DNA of 40,850 nt from Thiobacillus denitrificans (GTDB taxonomy: Bacteria; Pseudomonadota; Gammaproteobacteria; Burkholderiales; Thiobacillaceae): contig DYFW01000010.1 of the NCBI GenBank assembly GCA_020725005.1, positions 1-40,850 on the forward strand, read 5' to 3'. Position numbers and translations under genes: made by a program. Under the pieces are notes generated by a model, which searched no databases, had not been told where the DNA came from, and saw only the letters and a program-made list of their open reading frames with translations. Positions 19,630 through 28,031 of the stretch are shown here, piece after piece. How positions within the stretch are numbered: the stretch's first letter is position 1; every line of letters begins with the position of its first letter.

Positions 19630-19989
19630 TTATCCCATATCGTCGATCGCGTTCCGGATCCATTCGGCCTCGCCGCGGCCATCGAGCGCGACGACGTCGA
19701 AGCGGCACGCCGGCAGCGTCTTCAGGCCGGCGAGATACTGGCGCGCCGCGGCAACGAGTTTCCGCTGCTTGGCCGGCGTCACGCTCGCCGCGGCGCCGCC
19801 GAAGTCGCGGCGGCTGCGCAGCCGCACCTCGACGAAGACCAGGGTGGCGCCGTCCCGCATCACGAGGTCGATCTCGCCGAAGCGGCAGCGCCAGTTGCGC
19901 GTCACGGGCGCGAGCCCCCGCGAGACGAGCCAAGCCTCGGCGCGCGCCTCGGCAGATCGGCCGAGCAGGGATTTCAACATCTGCGACAA
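19630..19989 (-). CDS. yraN: YraN/UPF0102 family endonuclease-like protein
   Basis: A 119-aa protein of the UPF0102 family with a restriction-endonuclease-like fold. The signature is RCRFGEIDLVMRD, then LVFVEVRLRSR, where Glu, Asp and Glu-x-Arg form the putative metal site (many relatives have Glu-x-Lys). A second ATG three codons later (19980) matches the usual family start. It heads the minus-strand operon and is divergent from rsmI with only 7 bases between the start codons, so each promoter must lie inside the other gene. Cellular role is unestablished. Confidence 0.88.
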   Translation of the reverse strand: MSQMLKSLLGRSAEARAEAWLVSRGLAPVTRNWRCRFGEIDLVMRDGATLVFVEVRLRSRRDFGGAAASVTPAKQRKLVAAARQYLAGLKTLPACRFDVVALDGRGEAEWIRNAIDDMG

Positions 19990-19990
19990 T
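19985..19990 (+). promoter_or_regulatory. -10-like box 6 bases before the rsmI start
   Basis: GACAAT ends exactly 6 bases before the rsmI ATG, the same spacing as CATAAT before dacB, so transcription could start at the ATG itself. No clear -35 and no Shine-Dalgarno sequence. Tentative. Confidence 0.35.
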
Positions 19991-19996
19991 GCCGGG

Positions 19997-20854
19997 ATGA
20001 GTGATACGCCGCATCATACCCGCCTGCCGCCCGCGCTCTACGTCGTCGCCACGCCGATCGGCAACCTCGGCGACATCACCCTGCGCGCGCTCGACACGCT
20101 GAAGCGGGTCGAGCGCGTCGCCGCCGAGGACACCCGGGTGTCGGGCCAGTTGCTGGCGCACTTCGGGATATCCAGGCCGCTGGTCTCGATCCGCGAGCAC
20201 AACGAACGCGAGGCCGCCGACCGGGTCATCGCCTGGATCGCCGCGGGCGAGGCTGTCGCCTACGTATCGGATGCGGGCACGCCGGCGGTGTCCGACCCCG
20301 GCGCGCGCCTGGTCGCCGCGGTGCGCGCGGCGGGCCACGCGGTGGTGCCGGTGCCTGGCGTTTCCGCGGTGACGGCGGCGCTTTCCGCCGCCGGCGTCGA
20401 AGCCGGCGACTGGCTGTTCCACGGCTTCCTGCCGCCGAAGTCCGGCGCGCGCCGCGCGCAATTGCAGGCGCTCGCCGCGCTGCCGTGCGCGCTGGTGTTC
20501 TACGAGGCGCCGCACCGCATCGAGGAAGCGCTCGCCGACATGGCGGCAACGCTCGATCCCAAACGGGCGGTGACGCTGGCGCGCGAGCTGACGAAAAAAT
20601 TCGAGAGCATCGTCACCCTGCCGCTCGCCGAGGCGCCGGCGTGGCTTGCCGCCGACCCCAACCACGCGCGCGGCGAATTCGTCGTCGTCGTGCATCCGCC
20701 GCTCGCGGCCGCGACCGCGAGCGACGCCGAGGCGCTGCGCGTGCTCGGCATCCTGGCGTCCGAGCTGCCGCCGCCGCTCGCCGCCAAACTCGCGGCTAAA
20801 ATCACCGGCTGGACCAAGGCCGAGCTCTACCAGATGACGCTCGCACACAAATGA
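19997..20854 (+). CDS. rsmI: 16S rRNA 2'-O-ribose C1402 methyltransferase RsmI
   Basis: A 285-aa SAM-dependent methyltransferase of the tetrapyrrole-methylase fold. N-terminal [19 protein letters not shown], then [49 protein letters not shown] and [13 protein letters not shown] are diagnostic of RsmI/YraL, followed by FYEAPHRI and [10 protein letters not shown]. It methylates the 2'-OH of C1402 in the decoding centre together with RsmH, which is also encoded in this window. The start at 19997 is set by family length. Its stop overlaps the pyrC ATG (ATGA). Confidence 0.96.
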   Translation: MSDTPHHTRLPPALYVVATPIGNLGDITLRALDTLKRVERVAAEDTRVSGQLLAHFGISRPLVSIREHNEREAADRVIAWIAAGEAVAYVSDAGTPAVSDPGARLVAAVRAAGHAVVPVPGVSAVTAALSAAGVEAGDWLFHGFLPPKSGARRAQLQALAALPCALVFYEAPHRIEEALADMAATLDPKRAVTLARELTKKFESIVTLPLAEAPAWLAADPNHARGEFVVVVHPPLAAATASDAEALRVLGILASELPPPLAAKLAAKITGWTKAELYQMTLAHK

Positions 20855-21882
20855 CCGATACCCTCACCCTCACCCGCCCCGACGACTGGCATATTCATTT
20901 TCGCGACGGCGCCGCGATGCAGAGCGTGTTGCCCGACACCGCGCGCGTGTTCGGCCGCGCGATTGCCATGCCCAACCTGAAGCCGCCGGTGGTGACGGTG
21001 GCGGACGCCGCCGCCTACCGTGACCGGCTGCTCGCGGCAGCGGCGGGGACGCGCTTCGAACCGCTGATGACGCTGTATCTGACCGACAACACCTCGCCCG
21101 CCGAAATCCGCCGCGCAAAGGCGAGCGGCTTCGTGCACGCGGTGAAGTACTACCCGGCGGGCGCGACGACGAATTCGGATTCCGGCGTGACCGAGTTGAC
21201 GCGCGCCTATCCGGCGATCGCGGCGATGGAGGAAGTGGGCCTGCCGCTCCTGTTGCACGGCGAAGTCGTCGACCCCGAGGTCGATGTGTTCGACCGCGAA
21301 GCGGTGTTCATCGACCGTCATCTCACCCGGCTGCTGAAGGATTTCCCCAGGCTGCGCATCGTGCTCGAGCACATCACGACGCGCCACGCAGCCGAGTTCG
21401 TCGCCGCCGCGCCCGGCCACGTGGGCGCGACGATCACCGTGCATCACCTCCTCTACAACCGCAACGCCATGTTCCGCGGCGGCATCCGCCCGCACCTGTA
21501 CTGCCTGCCGGTGCTGAAGCGCGAACTGCATCGCCAGGCGCTCGTCGCGGCGGCGGTCTCCGGCAGCCCCAAGTTCTTTCTCGGCACCGATTCCGCCCCG
21601 CACGCGGTCGGCGCGAAGGAGAGCGCCTGCGGCTGCGCCGGCATCTATACGGCGCACGCCGCGATCGAACTCTACGCCGAGGTGTTCGAAGACGCGGGGG
21701 CGCTCGACAAGCTCGAGGCCTTCGCCAGCTTCCACGGCGCCGACTTCTACGGGCTGCCGCGCCACACCGATACGATCACGCTCGTTCGCGAGGCTTGGAC
21801 CGTGCCGCAACGGCTGGCCCTGGGCGACACGGTGCTGGTGCCGCTGCGCGCGGGCGAGGCGGTGCGCTGGCGCGTGGCCTGA
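20851..21882 (+). CDS. pyrC: Dihydroorotase, class II (PyrC)
   Basis: A 343-aa zinc amidohydrolase that cyclises carbamoyl-aspartate to dihydroorotate in pyrimidine synthesis. Metal ligands are in place: HIHFRDG (H14, H16), the carboxylated lysine in AVKYYPAG (K99), H136 in LLLHGE, H174 in LEHIT and D247 in GTDSAPHA. Class II (E. coli-like) length. It is coupled to rsmI. A hairpin follows directly after the stop, but its T-run is on the other strand, so it ends the opposing transcript rather than this one. Confidence 0.96.
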   Translation: MTDTLTLTRPDDWHIHFRDGAAMQSVLPDTARVFGRAIAMPNLKPPVVTVADAAAYRDRLLAAAAGTRFEPLMTLYLTDNTSPAEIRRAKASGFVHAVKYYPAGATTNSDSGVTELTRAYPAIAAMEEVGLPLLLHGEVVDPEVDVFDREAVFIDRHLTRLLKDFPRLRIVLEHITTRHAAEFVAAAPGHVGATITVHHLLYNRNAMFRGGIRPHLYCLPVLKRELHRQALVAAAVSGSPKFFLGTDSAPHAVGAKESACGCAGIYTAHAAIELYAEVFEDAGALDKLEAFASFHGADFYGLPRHTDTITLVREAWTVPQRLALGDTVLVPLRAGEAVRWRVA

Positions 21883-21910
21883 AAAAAAACGGCAGGCCAC
21901 AGCCTGCCGT
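21882..21910 (-). terminator. Rho-independent terminator of the DUF1269-type gene
   Basis: Read on the minus strand: a 9-bp perfect stem ACGGCAGGC/GCCTGCCGT (21902-21910 with 21889-21897) with a 4-base loop, followed by eight T (21889-21882). The T-run ends at the last base of the pyrC stop codon on the other strand, so it is packed directly against that gene. Confidence 0.88.
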
Positions 21911-21969
21911 GCCGGGAGTCGATCTCCGCGCTTCCGAAGTTGCGCCGCATTGCGGCGCTTGAGGCGGCG

Positions 21970-22482
21970 TCAGGGAAACGCCGGAATCGTGGGTTCGGTC
22001 CCCGAGTTCATGGCCTCGGGGTGGCGGGCCGTCACCAGCTTGCGGATCTCGTCGACCCGGCTGGCGGGCGCGTCGACCATCAACAGGATCTGGCCGGCGG
22101 CGATGGCGGATTCGAAGCGTTTCAGGCGTGAATTCGGAATCGAGCTGGCGACCATGCTCGCGACCCAGGCGCCGAAGGCCGCGCCCACCAGGGCGGTGAG
22201 CAGGACGGTGACGAGCTGCAGGTCGACGCCGGCGGGCGGGAAGAACACGGCGACCAGGCCGGCAATGATGCCGATGCCGCCGCCGACCGCGAGGCCGATC
22301 TCGGCGCCGTGGACGAAGTCGGATTTCTGCAGGATCGAGGCTTCGTGCAGGCCGGACAACGCGATGTCGTCCCTCGCCATGACGTGGATGTGCCTGTCCT
22401 CGATGCGGGCGAGCAGGAGCTCGTCGCGGATCTGTCTGGCGCTGGCGGCGTCCGGCACCATGAAATACAAGCGTCTTCTCAT
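21970..22482 (-). CDS. DUF1269-type membrane protein
   Basis: A 170-aa protein starting MRRRLYFMVPDAASARQIRDELL. It has a ferredoxin-like N-terminal half (about 1-60), then a Gly-rich pair of transmembrane helices (AEIGLAVGGGIGIIAGLVAVFF and LVTVLLTALVGAAFGAWVASM) and a charged C-terminal part. This is the layout of DUF1269-like proteins, which carry glycine-zipper-type segments; no function is established. I chose ATG 22482 because GGAGAG precedes it and the conserved N-terminus starts there. It is monocistronic, divergent from rnpB, with a possible TTGACT -35 at 22551-22546, and has its own terminator. Confidence 0.78.
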   Translation of the reverse strand: MRRRLYFMVPDAASARQIRDELLLARIEDRHIHVMARDDIALSGLHEASILQKSDFVHGAEIGLAVGGGIGIIAGLVAVFFPPAGVDLQLVTVLLTALVGAAFGAWVASMVASSIPNSRLKRFESAIAAGQILLMVDAPASRVDEIRKLVTARHPEAMNSGTEPTIPAFP

Positions 22483-22563
22483 GATGGCTCTCCTGACGTG
22501 GCCGTTTCCGGCCTGGGAACCTTGGTGTAGCAAATCTCCCCGGCGAGTCAAGCCAGGTTTCCT

Positions 22564-22569
22564 TATAAT
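22564..22569 (+). promoter_or_regulatory. rnpB promoter -10 box
   Basis: A perfect TATAAT lies 7 bases before the 5' strand of RNase P helix P1 at 22577, where transcription should begin. The -35 region (about 22541-22546) is weak. Confidence 0.75.
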
Positions 22570-22576
22570 GATGGAC

Positions 22577-22883
22577 GGGAAAGTCGGTCAGGCAACCGCT
22601 GCCATGCGAATGGGAGAGGAAAGTCCGGGCTCCACAGAGCAGGATGCCGGCTAACGGCCGGACGCCGCAAGGCGAGGAACAGGGCCACAGAGACGAGTAA
22701 ACCCGGTTCGCCGGGTGGACGTGAAACGCGGTAACCTCCATCCGGAGCAACACCAAATAGGCAGACGTTGACGCTGCTCGCCGAGTCTGCGGGTAGGTGG
22801 CTTGAGCCGGCCAGCAATGGCCGGCCTAGAGGAATGGTTGCCCACGACAGAACCCGGCTTATCGGCCGGCTTTCCCTCTCTCC
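22577..22883 (+). ncRNA. rnpB: RNase P RNA, bacterial class A
   Basis: This is the catalytic RNA that trims 5' leaders of tRNA precursors. Helix P1 closes the molecule: 22577-22589 pairs with 22864-22876 over 13 positions with two G-U-type pairs. The universally conserved 5' block GAGGAAAGTCCGGGCTCC (22616-22633) and 3' block ACAGAACCCGGCTTA (22847-22861) are both present, as is the GACGCCGCAAGGCGAGG and GGGTAGGTGGCTTGAGCC architecture between. A TATAAT box lies just upstream and a T-run (22884-22888) just downstream. The exact 3' end is estimated. Confidence 0.96.
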
Positions 22884-22931
22884 TTTTTAATTCAGCAACT
22901 TAGGCGATCAACCTAAAAAAACGGGAAGATT

Positions 22932-22953
22932 AACCTGCTAAGTTGCGGTTTTT
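22932..22953 (+). terminator. Candidate terminator hairpin downstream of rnpB
   Basis: AACC-t-GC and GCGGTT form a 6-bp stem with one bulged base and a 6-base loop, followed by a T-run (22949-22953). The loop side also belongs to CTAAGTTGC (22938-22946), which can instead pair with GCAACTTAG at 22895-22903. Stem is short, so confidence is modest. Confidence 0.4.
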
Positions 22954-22961
22954 CCAGAAAC

Positions 22962-22970
22962 TTATCCACA
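22962..22970 (+). promoter_or_regulatory. DnaA box
   Basis: TTATCCACA is a perfect match to the DnaA box consensus. It is single, 56 bases before the -35 of the dcw promoter, between two hairpins. A regulatory role is inferred. Confidence 0.5.
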
Positions 22971-22980
22971 AGCCAAAACC

Positions 22981-23013
22981 ATCCCTAAGTCCTTGAGGCA
23001 TAGGGATTTTTTT
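22981..23013 (+). terminator. Rho-independent terminator upstream of the dcw promoter
   Basis: ATCCCTA (22981-22987) and TAGGGAT (23001-23007) form a 7-bp stem with a 13-base loop, followed by a run of T to 23013. It should stop read-through from rnpB before the mraZ promoter. Confidence 0.75.
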
Positions 23014-23025
23014 GCGTGTCTTCGC

Positions 23026-23054
23026 TTGACCCCCCCAAAACTATCCCCTATAGT
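23026..23054 (+). promoter_or_regulatory. dcw operon promoter (Pmra)
   Basis: TTGACC (23026-23031) and TATAGT (23049-23054) are separated by exactly 17 bases, five of six matches in each box. Transcription should start near 23061, giving a leader of about 70 bases before mraZ. The last base of the -10 is the first base of the MraZ repeat array. Confidence 0.88.
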
Positions 23055-23088
23055 GGGGCGAAGTGGTTTGTGGTGGGAAGTTGTGGGA
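23054..23088 (+). promoter_or_regulatory. MraZ operator: four TGGxx repeats at 10-base spacing
   Basis: TGGGG (23054), TGGTT (23064), TGGGA (23074) and TGGGA (23084) recur with an exact 10-base period. MraZ is known to bind TGGG(A/N) direct repeats with 5-base gaps upstream of mraZ. The array runs from the -10 across the start site, as expected for autorepression; the second unit is degenerate. Confidence 0.85.
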
Positions 23089-23133
23089 GAATGCGCCCGC
23101 CAAAATCAAATCCAATGCCAAGGACGGGGGAGT

Positions 23134-23580
23134 ATGTTTCGCGGGGTCGCAACAGTCAGCCTGGATAGCAAGAACCGGCTCGTCGTGCCGGCGCGCTACC
23201 GCGACGCCTTGCTCGTCAACGGCGGCGGCCGTGTCGTCGTCACCGCCGATCCTGGTCAGTGCCTGCTGCTGTATCCGTTGCCCGAGTGGGAACCGATCGA
23301 GAAAAAACTCAACGCCCTGTCCGATTTCAACCCGCGCACCCGCAGCCTCAAGCAATTGCTCGTCGGCTACGCGCACGACACGGACATGGACAGTGCCGGC
23401 CGTGTGCTCTTGCCGCCGATGCTGCGCAAGTTCGCGGAGCTCGACAGGAGCGTGGTGATGGTTGGCCAGGGCAGCAAGATCGAGCTGTGGAACGAGGAAC
23501 GCTGGGAGGCGCAGGTGGCGCAGGCGCTCACCTTCCGCGACGACACGCTGCCCCCCGAACTGGAGGGTTTCACGTTGTGA
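23134..23580 (+). CDS. mraZ: Transcriptional regulator MraZ
   Basis: A 148-aa AbrB-fold protein with two SpoVT-like repeats: [26 protein letters not shown] near the N-terminus and [20 protein letters not shown] (about 83-102). MraZ forms a ring and represses its own operon by binding the TGGGN repeats just upstream. The ATG at 23134 follows a GGGGGAG ribosome site and starts the conserved MFRG. It is the first gene of the dcw operon; its TGA overlaps the rsmH GTG. Confidence 0.96.
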   Translation: MFRGVATVSLDSKNRLVVPARYRDALLVNGGGRVVVTADPGQCLLLYPLPEWEPIEKKLNALSDFNPRTRSLKQLLVGYAHDTDMDSAGRVLLPPMLRKFAELDRSVVMVGQGSKIELWNEERWEAQVAQALTFRDDTLPPELEGFTL

Positions 23581-24530
23581 GCGACGCCGCCCATGTGCCG
23601 GTGCTGGCACACGAGGCGGTGGCGGCGCTCGCGATCCGGCCCGACGGCGTGTATGTCGATGGCACCTTCGGCCGTGGCGGGCACAGCCGGCTGATCCTGC
23701 AGCAGCTGGGGCCGGCCGGGCGCCTGATCGCGCTGGATCGAGACCCGGCGGCGATCCGCGCCGGCGCGGATTTGCGCGATGCGCGGCTCACGCTCCGACG
23801 TGCCGCGTTCTCGCGGCTGGGCGCCGTGCTCGACGAACTGGGCGTGGCGAAGGTGGACGGGATATTGCTGGACATTGGCGTGTCGTCGCCGCAGCTCGAC
23901 GACGCGGCGCGCGGGTTCAGCTTCCGGTTCGATGCGCCGCTCGACATGCGCATGGACCCGGACAGCGGGGTGTCGGCGGCGGACTGGCTGGCGTCGGCGG
24001 AAGAGGGGGAGATCTGTGAAGTCATCCGCGAGTACGGGGAAGAGCGGTTTGCTAAATCGATTGCGCGCGCGCTTGTTGCGGCACGGCAAAAAGAAGCGAT
24101 CCGCACGACCGGACAGCTGGCGAATCTCATCGCCGCAGCGGTCAAGCGCCGCGAGCCGGGGCAACACCCGGCGACCCGCAGCTTCCAGGCTATACGGATT
24201 CATATCAACCGCGAGCTGGAAGAGCTGAAGGCCGTGCTGCCGCAATGCGTGGACCGATTGCATCCGGGCGGGCGGCTCGCGGTGATCAGTTTCCATTCGC
24301 TGGAGGACCGCATCGTCAAGCGCTTCCTGCGCGACGAGGCGCAGGGCGAACAGGCGCCGCGGCGGCTGCCGATCCCGGCGGCGATGCTGCGGCCGGGGCG
24401 GCTCCACCTGGTTGGCCGCGCGCAGCACGCGAGCGCTGCGGAAATCGCGGCGAACCCGCGTGCGCGAAGCGCGGTGCTGCGCGTTGCGGCGCGCGTTGAG
24501 GAAGGTATTTCGGCAGGGGGCGCGCGGTGA
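23577..24530 (+). CDS. rsmH: 16S rRNA m4C1402 N4-methyltransferase RsmH
   Basis: A 317-aa SAM-dependent enzyme that methylates N4 of C1402 in 16S rRNA, complementing RsmI. Conserved stretches: [10 protein letters not shown] (6-15), [13 protein letters not shown] motif, [53 protein letters not shown] and the C-terminal [14 protein letters not shown]. It starts with GTG at 23577 overlapping the mraZ stop, and its own stop overlaps the ftsL GTG. Confidence 0.97.
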   Translation: MSDAAHVPVLAHEAVAALAIRPDGVYVDGTFGRGGHSRLILQQLGPAGRLIALDRDPAAIRAGADLRDARLTLRRAAFSRLGAVLDELGVAKVDGILLDIGVSSPQLDDAARGFSFRFDAPLDMRMDPDSGVSAADWLASAEEGEICEVIREYGEERFAKSIARALVAARQKEAIRTTGQLANLIAAAVKRREPGQHPATRSFQAIRIHINRELEELKAVLPQCVDRLHPGGRLAVISFHSLEDRIVKRFLRDEAQGEQAPRRLPIPAAMLRPGRLHLVGRAQHASAAEIAANPRARSAVLRVAARVEEGISAGGAR

Positions 24531-24799
24531 GCCGCCTGAACCTCGTGCTGGCGCTGCTGCTGGTGGTGTGCGCGCTCGCGGTGATCCAGTCGCAGCATCG
24601 CGCGCGCACGTATTTTGTGGAATTGGAACGCCTGAAGAAGCAGGCGCATGGTTTGGACGAGCAGTGGGGACAATTGCAGCTGGAGCAGAGCACCTGGGCC
24701 AATCCGGCCCGGATCGACGCCATCGCGCGCACCCGGCTCGGCCTCGTTCCGCCCGCGCCTGAACGGGTGCGCATCGAAACGCTGACGACCGCGCCATGA
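24527..24799 (+). CDS. ftsL: Cell division protein FtsL
   Basis: A 90-aa bitopic membrane protein: short cytoplasmic N-terminus, one transmembrane helix (about residues 5-21, [16 protein letters not shown]), then a periplasmic coiled coil ([25 protein letters not shown]). FtsL joins FtsB and FtsQ in the complex that activates FtsWI. Starts with GTG overlapping rsmH; its stop overlaps the ftsI ATG. Identification relies on topology, size and position because FtsL diverges quickly, but all agree. Confidence 0.93.
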   Translation: MSRLNLVLALLLVVCALAVIQSQHRARTYFVELERLKKQAHGLDEQWGQLQLEQSTWANPARIDAIARTRLGLVPPAPERVRIETLTTAP

Positions 24800-26535
24800 A
24801 CTACCACGCCAAGACCCTGTTGAGCATCCATCTCGCCCCCTGGCGGATGGCGATCGTCGGCGGCCTGCTGCTGGTCGGCCTGGGCGTCGTCACGGCGCGA
24901 GCGTTCTACCTGCAGGGACTCAATACCGACTACTTGCAGGGCAAGGGCGATGCGGTGGCAAACCGCAATCTCACGCTGCCGGCGCAGCGCGGCCAGGTGA
25001 CCGATCGCCACGGCCAGCTGTTGGCGATCAGCACGCCGGTAGAATCGCTGTGGGCGCGCCCGGCCGAACTCAGGCTTGACGCCGGGCAGCACGCGCAGCT
25101 TGCAAGGGTGCTCGGCGTGAAGCCGCAGGAACTCGCGAAGACATTGGCGCGCAAGACGCGCGGCGAATTCGCCGTGCGCCGTCCGGTCACGCCGGAGCAG
25201 GCGGCGAAGATCGCCACCCTGGGCGTGCCCGGCCTGTACCTGCGACGCGAATTCCGCCGCTACTACCCCGCGGGCGAGGTCGCCGCGCACGTCGTCGGCT
25301 TCACCAACGTCGACGACCTCGGTCAGGAAGGCGTCGAGCGTGCCTACCAGGACTGGCTGGCCGGTCGCGACGGCCATCGCCAGGTGCTGCGCGACCGCCG
25401 CGGCAACACCATCCGCGACCTCGCGCCGATCAAGACCGCGCAGCAGGGCGGCAATCTCGCGCTCTCGCTCGATCTCAACATCCAGTACCTGGCGCACCGC
25501 GAGCTCGCCGCGGCGATTGCGCGCCACAAGGCCAAGGGCGGCAGCATCGTCGTGCTCGACGCGAAGACCGGCGAAATCCTCGCGCTCGCCAACCAGCCCG
25601 TGTTCAATCCGAACAACCGCCGGGATTACCAGCCGGGGCCGATGCGCAACCGCGCGGTCATCGATACCTTCGAGCCGGGGTCGACGATCAAGCCCTTCGT
25701 CGCCGCCGCGGCGCTGGAACGTGGATTGGTGCATCCCGATACCGTCATCGAAACGCCCGAGACCTGGCGCGTCGGCAACAAGCTGGTGCGCGACGTGCAC
25801 CCCCATCCGCAGTTGACGGTGCGCGAGATCATCCAGAAATCGAGCAACGTCGGTTCGGTGAAAATGGCGATGGCAATGACGCCCGCGCAATACTGGGAGG
25901 TGCTCGACCGTGCCGGCTTCGGCCAGCTGCCGGGCTCGGGCTTCCCGGGCGAGACCGCCGGGCGCCTGCGCGATGCCGCCACCTGGAAACCGGTCGAGCA
26001 CGCGACCATGGCCTACGGCTACGGGCTGTCGGTGAGCCTTTTGCAGCTCGCCCGCGCCTACATGGCCTTCGCCAACGACGGCGAGGTGATGCCGCTGTCC
26101 TTCCTCAGGCGCGAGCCGCAGGAGATCACCGGCGTGCGCGTGTTTTCGCCGACGGTGGCGCGCGAGGTGCGCCAAATGATGGAGGCGGTGACGCAGGAAG
26201 GCGGCACCGGCCAGCGCACGCGGGTGCCGGGCTACCGCGTCGCCGGCAAGACCGGCACCGCGCACAAGCTCGTTGACGGCCGCTACGCGCCCGACCGCTA
26301 TCTATCGTCCTTCGTCGGCATGGCGCCGGCGTCGAACCCGCGGCTCATCATCGGCGTGGTGATCGACGAGCCCTCCGGCGGCGTGTATTACGGCGGCAGC
26401 GTTGCCGGCCCGGTGTTCGCCCAGGTGATGGCGGCGAGCCTGCGCCAGCTGGGACTGCCCCCCGATGCGCCGGAGACGCTGACGCACATGACCCAGGCGC
26501 CGCTGTCCGCGGGCCGCGCGGCGGGGGGCGTGTGA
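24796..26535 (+). CDS. ftsI: Peptidoglycan D,D-transpeptidase FtsI (PBP3)
   Basis: A 579-aa class B penicillin-binding protein for septal cross-linking. One N-terminal transmembrane helix (about 18-38), the PBP dimerisation module from about residue 60 (RGQVTDRHGQLLA), then the transpeptidase with STIK (296-299), SSN (349-351) and KTGT (485-488). Works with FtsW in the periplasmic divisome. Start overlaps the ftsL stop (ATGA); the end overlaps murE. It is the target of beta-lactams such as aztreonam in relatives. Confidence 0.97.
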   Translation: MNYHAKTLLSIHLAPWRMAIVGGLLLVGLGVVTARAFYLQGLNTDYLQGKGDAVANRNLTLPAQRGQVTDRHGQLLAISTPVESLWARPAELRLDAGQHAQLARVLGVKPQELAKTLARKTRGEFAVRRPVTPEQAAKIATLGVPGLYLRREFRRYYPAGEVAAHVVGFTNVDDLGQEGVERAYQDWLAGRDGHRQVLRDRRGNTIRDLAPIKTAQQGGNLALSLDLNIQYLAHRELAAAIARHKAKGGSIVVLDAKTGEILALANQPVFNPNNRRDYQPGPMRNRAVIDTFEPGSTIKPFVAAAALERGLVHPDTVIETPETWRVGNKLVRDVHPHPQLTVREIIQKSSNVGSVKMAMAMTPAQYWEVLDRAGFGQLPGSGFPGETAGRLRDAATWKPVEHATMAYGYGLSVSLLQLARAYMAFANDGEVMPLSFLRREPQEITGVRVFSPTVAREVRQMMEAVTQEGGTGQRTRVPGYRVAGKTGTAHKLVDGRYAPDRYLSSFVGMAPASNPRLIIGVVIDEPSGGVYYGGSVAGPVFAQVMAASLRQLGLPPDAPETLTHMTQAPLSAGRAAGGV

Positions 26536-28031
26536 TGGCCCGCGCCAGCGCACCTACCCCGTCCGCGCCGCCCGTGCCGCCCGTGCCGCCGCGGCACGCC
26601 GAATCGGTCGCGCATATCCTCGAGCGCCTCGGCATCCCGGTGCGCGCGCTCACCAGCGACAGCCGCCGCGCCGGCCCCGGCATCGTGTTCGCCGCGTATC
26701 CGGGCGAGTCGCGCGACGGCCGTGATTTCATTCCGCAGGCGGTCGCGCAGCGTGCCGACGGCGTGTTGTGGGAAGCCGATCACTACCAGTGGGATCCGGC
26801 GCTCGACGTGCCCAATGCGGGCGTCTCGAATCTCCGGGAGCGCATCGGCGAGATCGCCGCCCACGTCTACGGCGAACCCTCGCGTGCGCTCCACATGGTC
26901 GGCGTCACCGGCACCAATGGCAAGACCTCGGTCGCGCACTGGGTCGCGCAGACCTTCAGCGCGGTCGGCCGCAGGACGGCGCTGATCGGCACCGTCGGCA
27001 ATGGCTTCCCGGGCGCCTTGACCCCCGCGCGCAACACGACGCCGGACGCCATCGAGCTGCAGCAGCGCCTGGCGCAATACCGCGAACAGGGGGCCGCCGG
27101 CTGCGCGATGGAAGTGTCCTCGCACGGCCTGGTGCAGGGGCGGGTCAACGGCACGCATTTCGACGTCGCCGTGCTCACCAACCTGTCGCGCGATCATCTC
27201 GATTACCACGGCGACATGGAAAGCTACGCCGCCGCCAAGGCGCGCCTGTTCGACTGGCCTGGGCTGGCGTGGGCCGTGCTCAACACCGACGACGATTTCG
27301 GCCGGCGTCTCGAGGCGGCGCCGCGCGCCGCGCGCGTTGCGGGCTACGGCTTCCAGCGCGGCGCGGTGGTCGGCGAGACGCTGCGCCTGTCGCAGGTCGG
27401 GCTCCACCTCGGGGTGCGCACCGACTGGGGGCGCGCCGAACTCGACGTGCCGCTGCTCGGCCGCTTCAACGCCGCCAACGTGCTCGCCGTGCTGACCACG
27501 CTGCTGGTGTCCGGGGTGCCGCTCGACGACGCTACCCGCGCGCTTGCGCACATCACGCCGCCGCCGGGACGCATGCAGACGCTCGGCGGCGGCGCGCAGC
27601 CGCTGGTGGTGGTCGACTATGCGCACACCCCGGACGCACTGGAAAAGGTGCTTGCCACGCTGCGCGAGATCGCCGCCGGCGGGCGCCTGATCTGCGTGTT
27701 CGGCTGCGGCGGCAACCGCGACCGCGGCAAGCGGCCGCTGATGGGCGCCGTGGCCTGCCGCGGCGCCGACGTCGTCTGGCTCACCAGCGACAACCCGCGC
27801 AACGAAGATCCGCGGCACATCATCGACGCCATTCTTGCCGGCTGCGGGGGCGTGCCGCACATTGAGCCGGACCGCGCGCGCGCGATCTTCGAGGCGATCG
27901 GCGAGGCGCGCCGTGGGGACGTCGTCCTCATCGCCGGCAAGGGACACGAGGACTATCAGGAAATCGCTGGCGAGCGACTGCCGTTCGCCGATGTCGACGT
28001 CGCCGGGAGGGCGCTCGCGGCATGGACATGA
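26535..28031 (+). CDS. murE: UDP-MurNAc-L-Ala-D-Glu:meso-diaminopimelate ligase (MurE)
   Basis: A 498-aa Mur ligase adding the third peptide residue in the cytoplasm. ATP site GTNGKTS (126-132), the MEVSSHGL stretch, the RDHLDYHG region, the central VVDYAHTPDALE and the C-terminal TSDNPRNEDP, whose DNPR motif specifies meso-diaminopimelate rather than lysine. The first 20 residues are Pro/Ala-rich. The ATG at 26535 overlaps the ftsI stop by one base (TGATG); a GTG one codon earlier is also possible. The murF start lies inside its last codons. Confidence 0.96.
   Translation: MARASAPTPSAPPVPPVPPRHAESVAHILERLGIPVRALTSDSRRAGPGIVFAAYPGESRDGRDFIPQAVAQRADGVLWEADHYQWDPALDVPNAGVSNLRERIGEIAAHVYGEPSRALHMVGVTGTNGKTSVAHWVAQTFSAVGRRTALIGTVGNGFPGALTPARNTTPDAIELQQRLAQYREQGAAGCAMEVSSHGLVQGRVNGTHFDVAVLTNLSRDHLDYHGDMESYAAAKARLFDWPGLAWAVLNTDDDFGRRLEAAPRAARVAGYGFQRGAVVGETLRLSQVGLHLGVRTDWGRAELDVPLLGRFNAANVLAVLTTLLVSGVPLDDATRALAHITPPPGRMQTLGGGAQPLVVVDYAHTPDALEKVLATLREIAAGGRLICVFGCGGNRDRGKRPLMGAVACRGADVVWLTSDNPRNEDPRHIIDAILAGCGGVPHIEPDRARAIFEAIGEARRGDVVLIAGKGHEDYQEIAGERLPFADVDVAGRALAAWT

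Noticed and set aside
18455-20848. Very long minus-strand frame opposite rsmI, yraN and diaA
   Set aside because: Only its end from 19027 to 18455 is real (the BON lipoprotein). The rest is out-of-frame shadow of recognisable genes.
22563-22817. Small minus-strand frames inside rnpB
   Set aside because: The region is RNase P RNA with conserved blocks and helix P1. No coding signal is credible.
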